Both the position numbers and the translations under genes were made by a program. Under the pieces are notes generated by a model. It saw nothing but the letters and a program-made list of their open reading frames with translations, was not told the origin of the DNA and made no database searches. From contig USPQ01000011.1 in the NCBI GenBank assembly GCA_900556625.1, positions 1 through 56,899 of the forward strand: DNA of 56,899 nucleotides, given 5' to 3'. The DNA is from an uncultured Bacteroides sp. Lineage in GTDB: Bacteria; Bacteroidota; Bacteroidia; Bacteroidales; Bacteroidaceae. Position 1 is the first letter of the stretch; every line of letters starts with the position of its first letter. Below, piece by piece: positions 1-9,395 of this stretch.

Positions 1-68
1 CAAATCTCAGCAGAACTAGGATATAGAAGAGTATAACAAAAGATCATGCTATAAAAATACGAAACATT

Positions 69-1826
69 ATGATAAGGAACTTTTTGCTAATTTGCTTGCT
101 CGGTTGCGGCATATCTTTGGCAACAGCCGGAAACCCTCCTTTCTTTACTACAGGTACTGCTGTTAACGAGAAAGGAGAATTATTGATGACCCAGAAAGGA
201 ACCAGACAGTTGGATGTATTTGCTGCCGACGGGAAAACTTTGCTCCGTTCGTACCCGTTTAAGGAAACTCCCACAGGAGTTTTACTTGATGGTGATAAAG
301 CGTATGTGACTACTTTCGAGAAAACCGGGCGGTTGGAGGTCTTGTCGTTGAAGTCGGGACAGATAGAAGCAGCTATTCCTACCGGTTCGGGAGCTTGCTA
401 TCCGATATTCTCGGCGGACAAGAAGCATATCTATGTATGCAATCAATTTGCAGGTACAGTAAGTGAGATAGATCCGGCAACGTGTAAAGTTGTCAGAAGC
501 GTGAAAGTCTTACGCGAACCAAGGTCCGCTATATTCAGTAAGGACGGACGATATCTATTTGTGGCTAACTTTCTGCCGGCACAAAGGGCGGACTTGAACA
601 TAGTGGCGGCTTGTGTATCTGTAATTGAAGTGAAAAGTTTCACTAAAGTAAAGGATATCCAACTGGCAAACGGCAGTAATGCTTTGCGGGATATGTGTAT
701 TACTCCCGACGGTAAGTATATTTATGTATCTCATAATTTAGGGCGTTTTATGGTACCTACCTCTCAATTACAGCAGGGGTGGATGAATACAAGTGCTTTC
801 AGTATCATCAACGTAGAAAAGCAGGAATTTGAAGGAGCCGTATTGGTGGACGAACCCGACCGGGGCGCTGCCGGTGTGTGGGGGATTGCCTGTGATGAGA
901 AGCACATCTACGTAGCCCATAGCGGGACACATGAAATAAGCGTAATCGACCATTCCCGAATGTTGGATAAGTTTCGGAATTATGCGGATAAAGGTCGTTT
1001 GGACTATGACCTGACTTTTCTTTACGGACTCCGCAAAAGGATTCCTTTGCAGGGCAACGGACCACGTCATCTTCTTCTCTCGAATAATAAACTGATTATT
1101 CCTACCTATTTCGCCGATGTATTAAATATGGTAGATCTGAATACGTTCTCGGTGGCTGCCGTTAATATGAATGTGGGGCGTACCGAGACGAAAGAACAAA
1201 AAGGAGAGAAGTACTTTAATGATGCGGGACATTGTTATCAGGGGTGGCAAAGTTGTAACGGATGTCATCCCGGAGACGGCCGTACGGACGGTATGAACTG
1301 GGATTTGATGAACGATGGAGTAGGGAATCCTAAAAACTGCAAGAGCCTGCTTTATAGCCACGTGACGCCTCCCAATATGATTTCGGGTATTCGTGCCAAA
1401 GCTGAAGTAGCTGTACGTGCAGGATTCCGGTATATTCAGTTCTATGAGCCGGAAGAAGAAATGGCCGAATGTGTGGACGCGTATATGAAGTCTTTACGCC
1501 CGGTTCCGAGCCCGTATTTAGTAGATGGAGAATTGTCGGAAAAAGCGAAGGCGGGAAGAAAAGTCTTTGATAAGTTGAAATGTGGCGATTGTCATAACGG
1601 TCCTTTCTATACGGATCTGAAAATGCATCGGATTGGTGAAGATGTCGAGTTTGAGAAAGGATGGGATACACCTACGCTGGTAGAATGTTGGCGTACGGCT
1701 CCTTATTTGTTTGACGGACGTGCTGCCACTATGCAAGAAGTGTTCGAAGTTCACAAGCACGGAATTGACAAGAAAGTATCCAAGAAAGAAATAGAGGAAT
1801 TAACTGAATATGTAAATTCTCTTTAA
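69..1826 (+). CDS. Secreted YVTN-propeller di-heme cytochrome c (MauG/cytochrome c peroxidase-like)
   Basis: 585 aa. Residues 1-20 form a signal peptide. About 350 residues of YVTN-type propeller blades follow (for example IYVCNQFAGTVSEIDP, YIYVSHNLGRFMV). The C-terminal third carries two heme c sites, C396-x-x-C399-H400 and C505-x-x-C508-H509. Between and after them are stretches typical of di-heme cytochrome c peroxidase/MauG relatives (WDLMNDGVGNPKNCKSL, DTPTLVECWRTAPYLFDGR). The protein should be periplasmic, using hemes for electron transfer or peroxide-linked oxidation; the substrate is unknown. It is the first gene of a block that also encodes a cytochrome c synthase, and the next gene starts 11 nt after its stop. 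The propeller-cytochrome fusion is more familiar from Planctomycetes-type genomes than from Bacteroides, as I recall. Confidence 0.85.
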   Translation: MIRNFLLICLLGCGISLATAGNPPFFTTGTAVNEKGELLMTQKGTRQLDVFAADGKTLLRSYPFKETPTGVLLDGDKAYVTTFEKTGRLEVLSLKSGQIEAAIPTGSGACYPIFSADKKHIYVCNQFAGTVSEIDPATCKVVRSVKVLREPRSAIFSKDGRYLFVANFLPAQRADLNIVAACVSVIEVKSFTKVKDIQLANGSNALRDMCITPDGKYIYVSHNLGRFMVPTSQLQQGWMNTSAFSIINVEKQEFEGAVLVDEPDRGAAGVWGIACDEKHIYVAHSGTHEISVIDHSRMLDKFRNYADKGRLDYDLTFLYGLRKRIPLQGNGPRHLLLSNNKLIIPTYFADVLNMVDLNTFSVAAVNMNVGRTETKEQKGEKYFNDAGHCYQGWQSCNGCHPGDGRTDGMNWDLMNDGVGNPKNCKSLLYSHVTPPNMISGIRAKAEVAVRAGFRYIQFYEPEEEMAECVDAYMKSLRPVPSPYLVDGELSEKAKAGRKVFDKLKCGDCHNGPFYTDLKMHRIGEDVEFEKGWDTPTLVECWRTAPYLFDGRAATMQEVFEVHKHGIDKKVSKKEIEELTEYVNSL

Positions 1827-1837
1827 GAAGAAAGTGT

Positions 1838-2932
1838 ATGAACTATTGTGATAAAATACATTACTCCCTGTTGACTGCTTCCCCGGAAGATTTTCCGTCG
1901 ATGATAGACAGTTTATTGTCCCGGTTGCCCGAAGAAGAACGTATACTACGTTTGGTCTTGTTCGGTACGCCGGTTTTAAAAGATGAATATGTCACTCAAC
2001 GTCAGCTATTCAAAGCGAAAGCACGCCATTTCTTTGGAGACAGCGAACCGGCTCTTAGTTATGTTCTGCAACCCGTACCGGATGCTCCTTTAGTCATGGA
2101 AGTACATAGCTATCGTCCTGAAAGCGATGAACGGATTTTGTATCGGCATTATGATAATATTCCTTACGTATTGTTGGAAAATGAGTCGGGACGTTTCATG
2201 TTTGCCGGAGGATTTCAGGGCGATGACCCTTGTGCAGATATGGAACAGCGGTCGGTAGAGGCCTTCCGCCAGTTGAAGGGGGTTTTGGAGAAAGAATCGT
2301 TTCCTGTCAACAGCATTATTCGTCAATGGAATTATATAGAACAAATCACCGGATATGACGGAGCCGGCCAACATTATCAGTCGTTCAATAATGTGCGTAC
2401 AGCGTTTTATGCGGGAAGTGATTGGTCGAACGGCTATCCTGCCGCTACGGGAATCGGGATGAACATGGGAGGTGTGCTGATTGATGTGGATGCGGCAATG
2501 TTTCACACTCCTGATGTTTTTGCCACTCCTATTGATAATAAACTGCAAGTTGCTGCCCACGCCTATTCCGAGCAGGTGCTTGAAGAAGCCCGGCAGAAAA
2601 AAACAACCCCGAAGTTTGAACGGGCCAAGAGTATGACTTTCCGGGAGCGACGTCTGGTTTATATCTCCGGTACAGCCGCAATCAGAGGAGAAGAAAGTCT
2701 GAAGGGAGTCGGTTTGGAACGTCAGTTGCAGATTACTATGGAGAATATCGCTCAATTGATAGGTGATGCCCGTTTGGTTATGTTACGTGTTTACCTGAAG
2801 AACGAGTCTGATTATGAAGAAGCTCGCAGGGGACTTGAAAGTTATGGACTGAATATTCCTGTTTCCTATTTGCGGGCTGGCGTATGCAGGGAAGAACTAT
2901 TGATTGAAATCGAGGGAATAGCGATAGATTAA
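1838..2932 (+). CDS. RidA/YjgF-fold protein resembling the FkbO/Hyg5 chorismatase family
   Basis: 364 aa with no signal peptide, so probably cytoplasmic. The last 100 residues look like a RidA/YjgF domain (ISGTAAIRGEES, then a helix with QLQITMENIAQLIGDA and LRVYLKNESDYEEA). The middle contains FNNVRTAFYAGSDW and GYPAATGIGMNMGG, which recall the chorismatase group that cleaves chorismate to hydroxybenzoates or related acids. The position where those enzymes tend to have a histidine after the GTAxxxG-ES stretch appears to be lysine here, so chorismatase activity is uncertain. It lies 11 nt after the cytochrome gene and 35 nt before the cupin, inside the same block. It may make or detoxify a small molecule used by the periplasmic redox proteins; that is inference. 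Confidence 0.65.
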   Translation: MNYCDKIHYSLLTASPEDFPSMIDSLLSRLPEEERILRLVLFGTPVLKDEYVTQRQLFKAKARHFFGDSEPALSYVLQPVPDAPLVMEVHSYRPESDERILYRHYDNIPYVLLENESGRFMFAGGFQGDDPCADMEQRSVEAFRQLKGVLEKESFPVNSIIRQWNYIEQITGYDGAGQHYQSFNNVRTAFYAGSDWSNGYPAATGIGMNMGGVLIDVDAAMFHTPDVFATPIDNKLQVAAHAYSEQVLEEARQKKTTPKFERAKSMTFRERRLVYISGTAAIRGEESLKGVGLERQLQITMENIAQLIGDARLVMLRVYLKNESDYEEARRGLESYGLNIPVSYLRAGVCREELLIEIEGIAID

Positions 2933-2967
2933 ATACGGAAATAATATTAATAATAACAGATAAAGCT

Positions 2968-3537
2968 ATGACTAATTTGAAAAAGTACACAAATGCCGAT
3001 TTCTACAAGAACGGCGTATTTCAGCAAGAGATTGCCATAGAGGCAATGAAAGAAATGTTTGTCCACTATAACATTCCCTTTACCGGATTTATGGCCGAGA
3101 ATATGTGGGTAACGGATTTTGGTCTGGGAGACTTTGAAAATGTGGGTATGGGAGGTATCTTTTGGGTGAATGATCCGAAATATGGTTACTTTGCTCATGC
3201 CATTTATTTGCTTCCGGGACAGATGATTCCTGAACACGCTCATGTGAAAACAGACTTTCCGGCCAAACATGAGTCATGGATGGTGGAGAAAGGTTGGGTT
3301 TATAATTTCTCGGAAGTAGGAGAAACGACTCCGAATGCTCCGGCGATTCCCGCCACGCATGGGCCTGTCAAAAGCAAGAATTGCGTGATACAGAAAGTAG
3401 GCGATATTTTGCGATTGAAAGAAATGGAGACTTTTCACTTTATGATGGCAGGTCCGGAAGGTGCCGTTGTTTGTGAATGGGCAAACTATCACGATAATGC
3501 CGGACTGCGTTTCACTCACCCTACTGCTACGTTATGA
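2968..3537 (+). CDS. Cupin-fold protein, possibly a sugar isomerase relative
   Basis: 189 aa, no signal peptide. The segment LLPGQMIPEHAHVKT gives an H90-x-H92 pair, followed by E102 (KHESWMV) and H157 (METFHFMM). This HxH...E...H spacing is the metal-binding set of single-domain cupins, usually Mn, Fe or Zn. The surroundings recall lyxose-isomerase-like cupins, but I cannot assign a substrate. It sits between the RidA-like gene and the large cytochrome fusion, and its TGA stop overlaps the next ATG in an ATGA junction at 3534-3537, suggesting translational coupling with that gene. A cytoplasmic cupin beside a RidA-like protein suggests the block also processes a small metabolite. Confidence 0.7.
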   Translation: MTNLKKYTNADFYKNGVFQQEIAIEAMKEMFVHYNIPFTGFMAENMWVTDFGLGDFENVGMGGIFWVNDPKYGYFAHAIYLLPGQMIPEHAHVKTDFPAKHESWMVEKGWVYNFSEVGETTPNAPAIPATHGPVKSKNCVIQKVGDILRLKEMETFHFMMAGPEGAVVCEWANYHDNAGLRFTHPTATL

Positions 3538-6500
3538 AAAACTGGTACCGCATATTAATATTGTTTTTAGTATCTTCTTCTTTGCTGACTTTTACAGCCG
3601 CAGCTCAACAGAAGAATACTGATACTGAGCGCGCGCTCGTCTTGAAACTAGCTGCCTACTTGAAGGATTCTTCTTACATAAAGAATACGATTCGACAAAT
3701 AGAGACTGAAAAGAAAGTCGAAATCCAAATCACCGGATATCAAAAACTTCATAAGCAAGTGCAACGTATGCTTCTGTTGCAAAGCGAATTGAAGTGGCTG
3801 AATATGGAAGCGATTCGTCTGGCTTATGAGGACATGAAGCGGATCGAAGGCTTCGATGCAGTAAAGTACCTGCCTATTTTGACCGAACTGGAACAGCAAG
3901 TAAAGCAAGGATTCGGCAATATATATAGCGGTGATGAGGCTGTTTTGGCAAATGCGGAAAAGGCCGTAGCCAATAAGCGTGCTATTTTACTGGCCAATCC
4001 ATTGTTGAACGGCGATAAGATATTGACCGTTCGTTATCAACTGGGAAACAGGGATCGTCGGGCAATGGCTCCCGAACTGGGTACGCAGTCGAACAACTGG
4101 AGTAATCAGGAATCAGCCCGCCGGAAAGGTTTTAACGCCGATATTGTTGAGTTAAGTAATTTGCGTGATGAAGTACAAATCCGCACTATTTATAAGCCTG
4201 ACAATACTTCTTCCATTGCCGATTTGAAACTGCATTGGGATGGAGACCGTGCGATGTTTACCCAGACAATGTCTGACAATCGTTGGAATGTGTTTGAAGT
4301 AAAACTGAATAACGGCGATTGTAAGAAATTGATTGATAATCCCGAACCTGATTTGGAATTTTATGACGGGACTTATCTGCCGGATGGACGTATCATAGCC
4401 AATTCGAACATCGGTTACCAGGGAGTACCCTGTGTCAATGGGAGCGACCCTGTAGGAAACATGGTACTTTATACGCCGCAGAGTAAAAATCTCCGCCGTC
4501 TGACATTTGATCAGGATGCAAACTGGAATCCGGTGATTATGAATAACGGACGTGTGATGTATACTCGTTGGGAATATACTGACCTGACTCACTATTACAC
4601 CCGTATTGTGATGAACATGAATCCTGACGGGACGGAGCAAAAGGCACTGTATGGAAGTGGTTCAATGTTTCCCAACAGTACATTTGACGTGCAACCTTTA
4701 CCCGGTTATGCTTCTGCCTTTGTCGGAATCATTTCGGGACATCACGGGGTGGCACGTTCGGGACGTCTTATTCTGTTCGACCCGGCAAAAGCGCGTAAAG
4801 GAGCTGCCGGTATGTTGCAGGAGATTCCTCATCGCAACCGTCCCATCGTTGAAGAAGTGAAAGATAGGTTGGTCGACGGGGTATGGCCTCAATTTATCAA
4901 GCCTTCTCCACTCAATGATACTTATTTTCTGGTTGCCGCAAAATTGGATAAGAATGATTTGTGGGGTATCTACCTGGTAGATAAGTTTGATAACGTGACT
5001 TGTCTGCATAAGATGGAAGGGGAAGGATATATCAGTCCGATAGCCGTGCGCAAAACGGTGACTCCGCCTGCTATACCCGACCGGGTGAAACTGGATGATA
5101 AGCAGGCAACGGTCTTTATACAAGATATTTATGAAGGTGAAGGATTGAAGGGGATTCCGCGTGGAACGGTGAAGTCGCTCCGTTTACACGCTTATGAGTA
5201 TGCTTATGTCCAGACACAATCTGACCATAACTGGCATGGTATCCAGTCGGGTTGGGATATTAAACGTATGTTGGGTACCGTACCGGTGGAGGAAGACGGC
5301 TCGGTTATTTTTAAAATTCCTGCCAATACTCCGGTTTCTATCCAACCCTTGGATAAGGATGGAGTGGCTGTACAATGGATGCGTAGCTGGCTGACAGGGC
5401 AACCGGGAGAGATTGTCTCTTGTGTGGGATGTCATGAAGATCAGAACCAGATTGTAATCCCGAAACGTGTGATTGCTTCACAGAAAGCACCGCATGCTCT
5501 CACTCCCCCGGAAGGAGGAACCCGTTCATTTACTTTTGATCTGGAGGTACAACCTATTTTGGATCGTGCCTGTATCGCTTGCCACAATGGTGAGGGAAAA
5601 GCATTCGATCTGCGTGGGGGCAAGAAAGATGGCAGGGGATATGGAACATCCTATCTCAATCTTCATCCTTATGTGCATCGTCAGGGCGGTGAGGGAGATA
5701 TGGTGGTACTTTATCCTTATGAATATCATCCTAATACCAGTGAGTTGGTCCGTCTTTTGAAAAAAGGACATTATAATGTGCAACTGACGGATGCGGAGTG
5801 GAGGAAAATTTATAACTGGATTGACTATAATGCTCCCGACAAAGGATATTTCAATGCTAATGTTCTGAAATCGTTCCCGTATCAGGGATACGACCAGATA
5901 GAACGCCGCAAGCAACTGACCGATAAATATGCGGGCGGTGCCGGAGTGGATTGGAAAAAAGAGATTGCCGATTATGCTGCCCAACTGAAAAACAAAGGTG
6001 AGATAAAACCGGTAATGCCCAAGAAGGTGAGTCCTGTGAAGGAGAAAGTCCTGAAGGTAAAAGGGTGGCCGTTTGCTCCGGACAGGGTAAAGGAAATGCT
6101 AGCCGATGAGAAAGAGACCGTTAAGGTGTTGGAAATAGCTCCGGGCGTTCAAATGACATTTGTACGTATTCCTGCGGGTGAATTTGTTATGGGCAGTTAC
6201 CATGGGGAGCCGGACACTTATCCCACTACCAAGGTGAAGATAGATAAAGCGTTCTGGATGGGCGAACTGGAAGTGACTAACCAACAGTATAATACTATAT
6301 TCCCGCAGCATGACAGCCGTTATGTGGATCAACAGTGGAAAGATCATGTCGTTCCGGGGTATCCGGCTAATAAACCGGAGCAGCCTGTTATCCGCGTAAG
6401 CTATAATGACGCAATGGAATATTGTAAGATATTGAGTCAAAAGACCGGACTGAACATTACGCTTCCTACCGAAGCGCAATGGGAATGGGCGTGTCGTGGA

Positions 6501-6947
6501 GGAAGCGACGAGGATTTCTGGTTTGGTAACTTGAATGCGGATTTCGGTAAGAAAGATAACTTGGCCGATGTGACAACCAACAAGTTTGCAGTGAGTGGAG
6601 TCGATCCGCAGCCGATGTCTCCCGAATCGCCCTGGTACAAGTATTATACGTTCCTTCCTAAAGCAGCCAATGTGGATGACGGAAGTTTGGTGCAGGTAGG
6701 AGGAAAGAAGTATGAGGCAAATCCGTTCGGATTATACTGTATGCATGGCAATGTTGCCGAATGGACGCGTTCGGATTATGTCCCTTATCCGTATAAAGAG
6801 AATCCGAAAAAGGTTTCCGAATATAAAGTGGTTCGTGGCGGTTCGTATATTGAACGGCCGAAATATTCCACAGCATACTCACGTAAGGGATTCTATCCTT
6901 ATCAATGTGTGTTTAATGTCGGTTTCCGTGTCATTATCGAAGATTAA
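3534..6947 (+). CDS. Large secreted fusion: propeller + two heme c sites + SUMF1/FGE-fold domain (HzsA-like)
   Basis: 1137 aa. Residues 1-25 form a signal peptide ending in AAAQQ. A helical N-terminal region (about 30-160) precedes a PD40/TolB-like propeller (about 190-620; FYDGTYLPDGRIIANSN is a clear blade). Two heme c sites follow, C630-x-x-C633-H634 and C680-x-x-C683-H684. Residues about 865-1137 are a SUMF1/formylglycine-enzyme fold (FVRIPAGEFVMGS, LPTEAQWEWACRGG, HGNVAEWTRSDY, VVRGGSY). The paired cysteines that make FGE active are absent from the stretch after GGSY, so this is not a working FGE. The propeller plus hemes resembles the alpha subunit of hydrazine synthase, but hydrazine chemistry is not implied. 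It overlaps the cupin stop by 4 nt and is followed 12 nt later by the cytochrome c synthase. Confidence 0.8.
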   Translation: MKNWYRILILFLVSSSLLTFTAAAQQKNTDTERALVLKLAAYLKDSSYIKNTIRQIETEKKVEIQITGYQKLHKQVQRMLLLQSELKWLNMEAIRLAYEDMKRIEGFDAVKYLPILTELEQQVKQGFGNIYSGDEAVLANAEKAVANKRAILLANPLLNGDKILTVRYQLGNRDRRAMAPELGTQSNNWSNQESARRKGFNADIVELSNLRDEVQIRTIYKPDNTSSIADLKLHWDGDRAMFTQTMSDNRWNVFEVKLNNGDCKKLIDNPEPDLEFYDGTYLPDGRIIANSNIGYQGVPCVNGSDPVGNMVLYTPQSKNLRRLTFDQDANWNPVIMNNGRVMYTRWEYTDLTHYYTRIVMNMNPDGTEQKALYGSGSMFPNSTFDVQPLPGYASAFVGIISGHHGVARSGRLILFDPAKARKGAAGMLQEIPHRNRPIVEEVKDRLVDGVWPQFIKPSPLNDTYFLVAAKLDKNDLWGIYLVDKFDNVTCLHKMEGEGYISPIAVRKTVTPPAIPDRVKLDDKQATVFIQDIYEGEGLKGIPRGTVKSLRLHAYEYAYVQTQSDHNWHGIQSGWDIKRMLGTVPVEEDGSVIFKIPANTPVSIQPLDKDGVAVQWMRSWLTGQPGEIVSCVGCHEDQNQIVIPKRVIASQKAPHALTPPEGGTRSFTFDLEVQPILDRACIACHNGEGKAFDLRGGKKDGRGYGTSYLNLHPYVHRQGGEGDMVVLYPYEYHPNTSELVRLLKKGHYNVQLTDAEWRKIYNWIDYNAPDKGYFNANVLKSFPYQGYDQIERRKQLTDKYAGGAGVDWKKEIADYAAQLKNKGEIKPVMPKKVSPVKEKVLKVKGWPFAPDRVKEMLADEKETVKVLEIAPGVQMTFVRIPAGEFVMGSYHGEPDTYPTTKVKIDKAFWMGELEVTNQQYNTIFPQHDSRYVDQQWKDHVVPGYPANKPEQPVIRVSYNDAMEYCKILSQKTGLNITLPTEAQWEWACRGGSDEDFWFGNLNADFGKKDNLADVTTNKFAVSGVDPQPMSPESPWYKYYTFLPKAANVDDGSLVQVGGKKYEANPFGLYCMHGNVAEWTRSDYVPYPYKENPKKVSEYKVVRGGSYIERPKYSTAYSRKGFYPYQCVFNVGFRVIIED

Positions 6948-6959
6948 TCGAATATACTA

Positions 6960-9374
6960 ATGAAAGCTACTCTGAAAAGACTGATTTCCTCTTCAACAAC
7001 GACTATTGTGTTGTTGCTTGTATATGGCGCAGGTTTGGCGATTGCTACTTTTATTGAGAAGTATCAGGGGAGTGAAGTAGCCCGATCGGTGGTGTACTGT
7101 TCTCCTTTGTTTTTCCTTCTTCAATTTTTGATAGTACTCAATTGGTTGGCTATCGTTATCAGGCAACGTTCGCTGAAAATGCGCAAATGGGGAATGTTAG
7201 TTACTCACGGGGCTTTCATTCTAATTCTGCTGGGAGCATTGGTATCTCATCTTTATGGTGAGGAAGGTATTCTTCATTTGCGTGAGGGAGAGACGAGCAA
7301 TCGCTTCGCTGTCCGTCACGCCGGTGAAGTGACTTACCATACGCTGCCTTTTAGTGTGGAACTGATAAATTTTACATTAACCCGTTATCCCGGTTCGTCC
7401 AGCCCGTCTGCGTATGAAAGTGAGTTACTGGTACATCTGGATGGAGAAGTCATTTCGGAACGGGTTTATATGAATAATGTGCTGGATGTGAAAGGTTATC
7501 GTTTCTTTCAGGCTTCTTATGATCAGGATGAACAGGGTACGGTGCTTTCTGTCAACCGTGATGTGGCTGGACGTACCATCACTTACACCGGATATGCTGT
7601 TCTGTTGCTCGGTCTGGTATTGTGTTTTGTAGACAGGCGTTCACGCTTTATGTTACTCAGCCGGCGGTTGAAGGAGTTGCGTTGTTCGTTCTTCCTTATG
7701 TTGCTGACGCTCTCTTCTTTGACGGTTCATGCCGGTGAGACCTCGGTACAAGCGAGGGAGGCAGTGCTGAAAGACGTCATTGATAGCGGGCATGCTGCCC
7801 GTTTTGGTGCATTGCCTCTTCAGTCGGGAAGAGGGCGTGTACTTCCTGTCAATACCTTCTCGTCTGAAGTATTGAGGAAACTGCATAAGTCTGATTCCTT
7901 TTATTCTTTAAATTCCGACCAGTTTCTTCTTAGTGTTTTGACAATGCCGGAACGTTGGACGTATATTCCATTTATTGCTGTTCCCGGCAAGGAATTGAGT
8001 GACTTTTATCAGTTGCCGTCCGGACAATGCGCCTATATGGATGTATTTGATGCGGACGGGAATTATAAATTGCAGAAGAAGTTGGAAGAAGCATACGGTA
8101 AGATGCCTGCTGCGCGGACTCGTTTTGATAAAGACCTGATTAAGTTTGACGAGCAGATTAACATCTTTCATCAGTTGCTTAATTGGCAGCTGTTGAATCT
8201 CTTTCCGAAAGAAGACGACCCGCAACATACGTGGTATGCTCCGGGGGATGATTTGTCGGCTTTTTCGGGAAAAGACTCGATGTTTGTCTCCCGGGTGTTG
8301 GCTTGGTATGTGGAAGAAGTACAGACTTCCTTGCAGAGTGGCGACTGGACAAAGCCTGATGAAATAGTAGGTATGATTTCCACTTATCAACAGGCAAAGA
8401 ATAAGATAGCCGGTGTCACTTCCGGGAAAATGGAGGCGGAGATAAAATATAACCGTTTGGATGTGTTCAGCCAGTGCAAGAAAGGATATCTGATTTTTGG
8501 CGGGTTATTGCTGGTGTTTGCTTTTGCTTCTTTATTCAAGCGTGCCCGTTGGATGCGTTGGGCAAGTCGGGCACTTGGTGTGGCTGTCCTGGCGGTTTTT
8601 CTTTTCCATACGTACGGAATGGGGATGCGCTGGTATATTGCAGGATATGCTCCATGGAGCAATTCATATGAAACAATGGTCTACGTTGCCTGGGCTACGG
8701 TTTTTGCCGGTTGGCTGTTCGCGCGTCGTAGTCTGCTGACTTTCGCTTTGGCTACGTTGTTCGGTGGAGTCATCTTGTTTGTATCGGGACTGAACTGGAT
8801 GGACCCGCAGATAAATCCGCTTGTTCCTGTTCTCAAGTCGCCGTGGCTGATGTTTCATGTAGCTGTTATTGTAGGTGCATACGGATTCTTCGGTATCAGT
8901 TGCCTGCTCGGACTAGTCAATCTGGTGATGATGAGTTTTAAGAAGGCAGTGCTGGCACAGCGGATAAAAGAATTGAGTATTATCAACGAAATGTCTCTTC
9001 TGATTGGACTGGCTTTGATGACGATAGGAACATTTCTTGGAGCTATCTGGGCTAATGAGTCGTGGGGACGTTACTGGGGGTGGGACCCGAAAGAGACGTG
9101 GGCGCTGGTTACGATGATCGTTTACGCCATTGTCACTCATCTTCATCTGGTGCCGTTCAGAAACAGCCTATGGCTGTTCAACATAGCTTCGGTAGTCGCT
9201 TTTTACAGTGTGTTGATGACGTTCTTCGGAGTGAATTATTTCCTGAGTGGTATGCATTCCTATGGACAAAACGACCATGTCGGAGGAATGTTTGTCTATC
9301 TTTTGCTGTCGGTACTTTTGGTCGCGCTGATTGGATTTATCTCTTTCGCGAGAAGGCAGAAACAGAATAGCTAA
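6960..9374 (+). CDS. ccsBA: Fused CcsB-CcsA (System II) cytochrome c synthase
   Basis: 804 aa polytopic membrane protein. The N-terminal part is ResB/CcsB-like: three membrane segments around residues 12-32, 46-66 and 80-97, then an extracytoplasmic domain and another segment near 205-220. The C-terminal part (about 510-795) is CcsA-like, with the tryptophan-rich WWD heme-handling motif WGRYWGWD at 702-709 followed by PKETWAL. This family exports heme and attaches it to CxxCH motifs of secreted apocytochromes. It lies directly downstream of two genes encoding four CxxCH sites in total, so the block carries its own maturation machinery. The one-chain form is the usual arrangement in Bacteroidetes and epsilonproteobacteria. 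Confidence in function is high; whether it also serves other cytochromes of the cell cannot be seen. Confidence 0.93.
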   Translation: MKATLKRLISSSTTTIVLLLVYGAGLAIATFIEKYQGSEVARSVVYCSPLFFLLQFLIVLNWLAIVIRQRSLKMRKWGMLVTHGAFILILLGALVSHLYGEEGILHLREGETSNRFAVRHAGEVTYHTLPFSVELINFTLTRYPGSSSPSAYESELLVHLDGEVISERVYMNNVLDVKGYRFFQASYDQDEQGTVLSVNRDVAGRTITYTGYAVLLLGLVLCFVDRRSRFMLLSRRLKELRCSFFLMLLTLSSLTVHAGETSVQAREAVLKDVIDSGHAARFGALPLQSGRGRVLPVNTFSSEVLRKLHKSDSFYSLNSDQFLLSVLTMPERWTYIPFIAVPGKELSDFYQLPSGQCAYMDVFDADGNYKLQKKLEEAYGKMPAARTRFDKDLIKFDEQINIFHQLLNWQLLNLFPKEDDPQHTWYAPGDDLSAFSGKDSMFVSRVLAWYVEEVQTSLQSGDWTKPDEIVGMISTYQQAKNKIAGVTSGKMEAEIKYNRLDVFSQCKKGYLIFGGLLLVFAFASLFKRARWMRWASRALGVAVLAVFLFHTYGMGMRWYIAGYAPWSNSYETMVYVAWATVFAGWLFARRSLLTFALATLFGGVILFVSGLNWMDPQINPLVPVLKSPWLMFHVAVIVGAYGFFGISCLLGLVNLVMMSFKKAVLAQRIKELSIINEMSLLIGLALMTIGTFLGAIWANESWGRYWGWDPKETWALVTMIVYAIVTHLHLVPFRNSLWLFNIASVVAFYSVLMTFFGVNYFLSGMHSYGQNDHVGGMFVYLLLSVLLVALIGFISFARRQKQNS

Positions 9375-9395
9375 TCGAATGTAATGATGTGTAGT

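Noticed and set aside
6130..6947. Active formylglycine-generating enzyme or sulfatase-maturation function
   Set aside because: The two catalytic cysteines are missing and no sulfatase is nearby.
3534..6947. True hydrazine synthase (anammox-type) activity
   Set aside because: Only the alpha-like architecture is present; the other subunits and the anammox context are missing.
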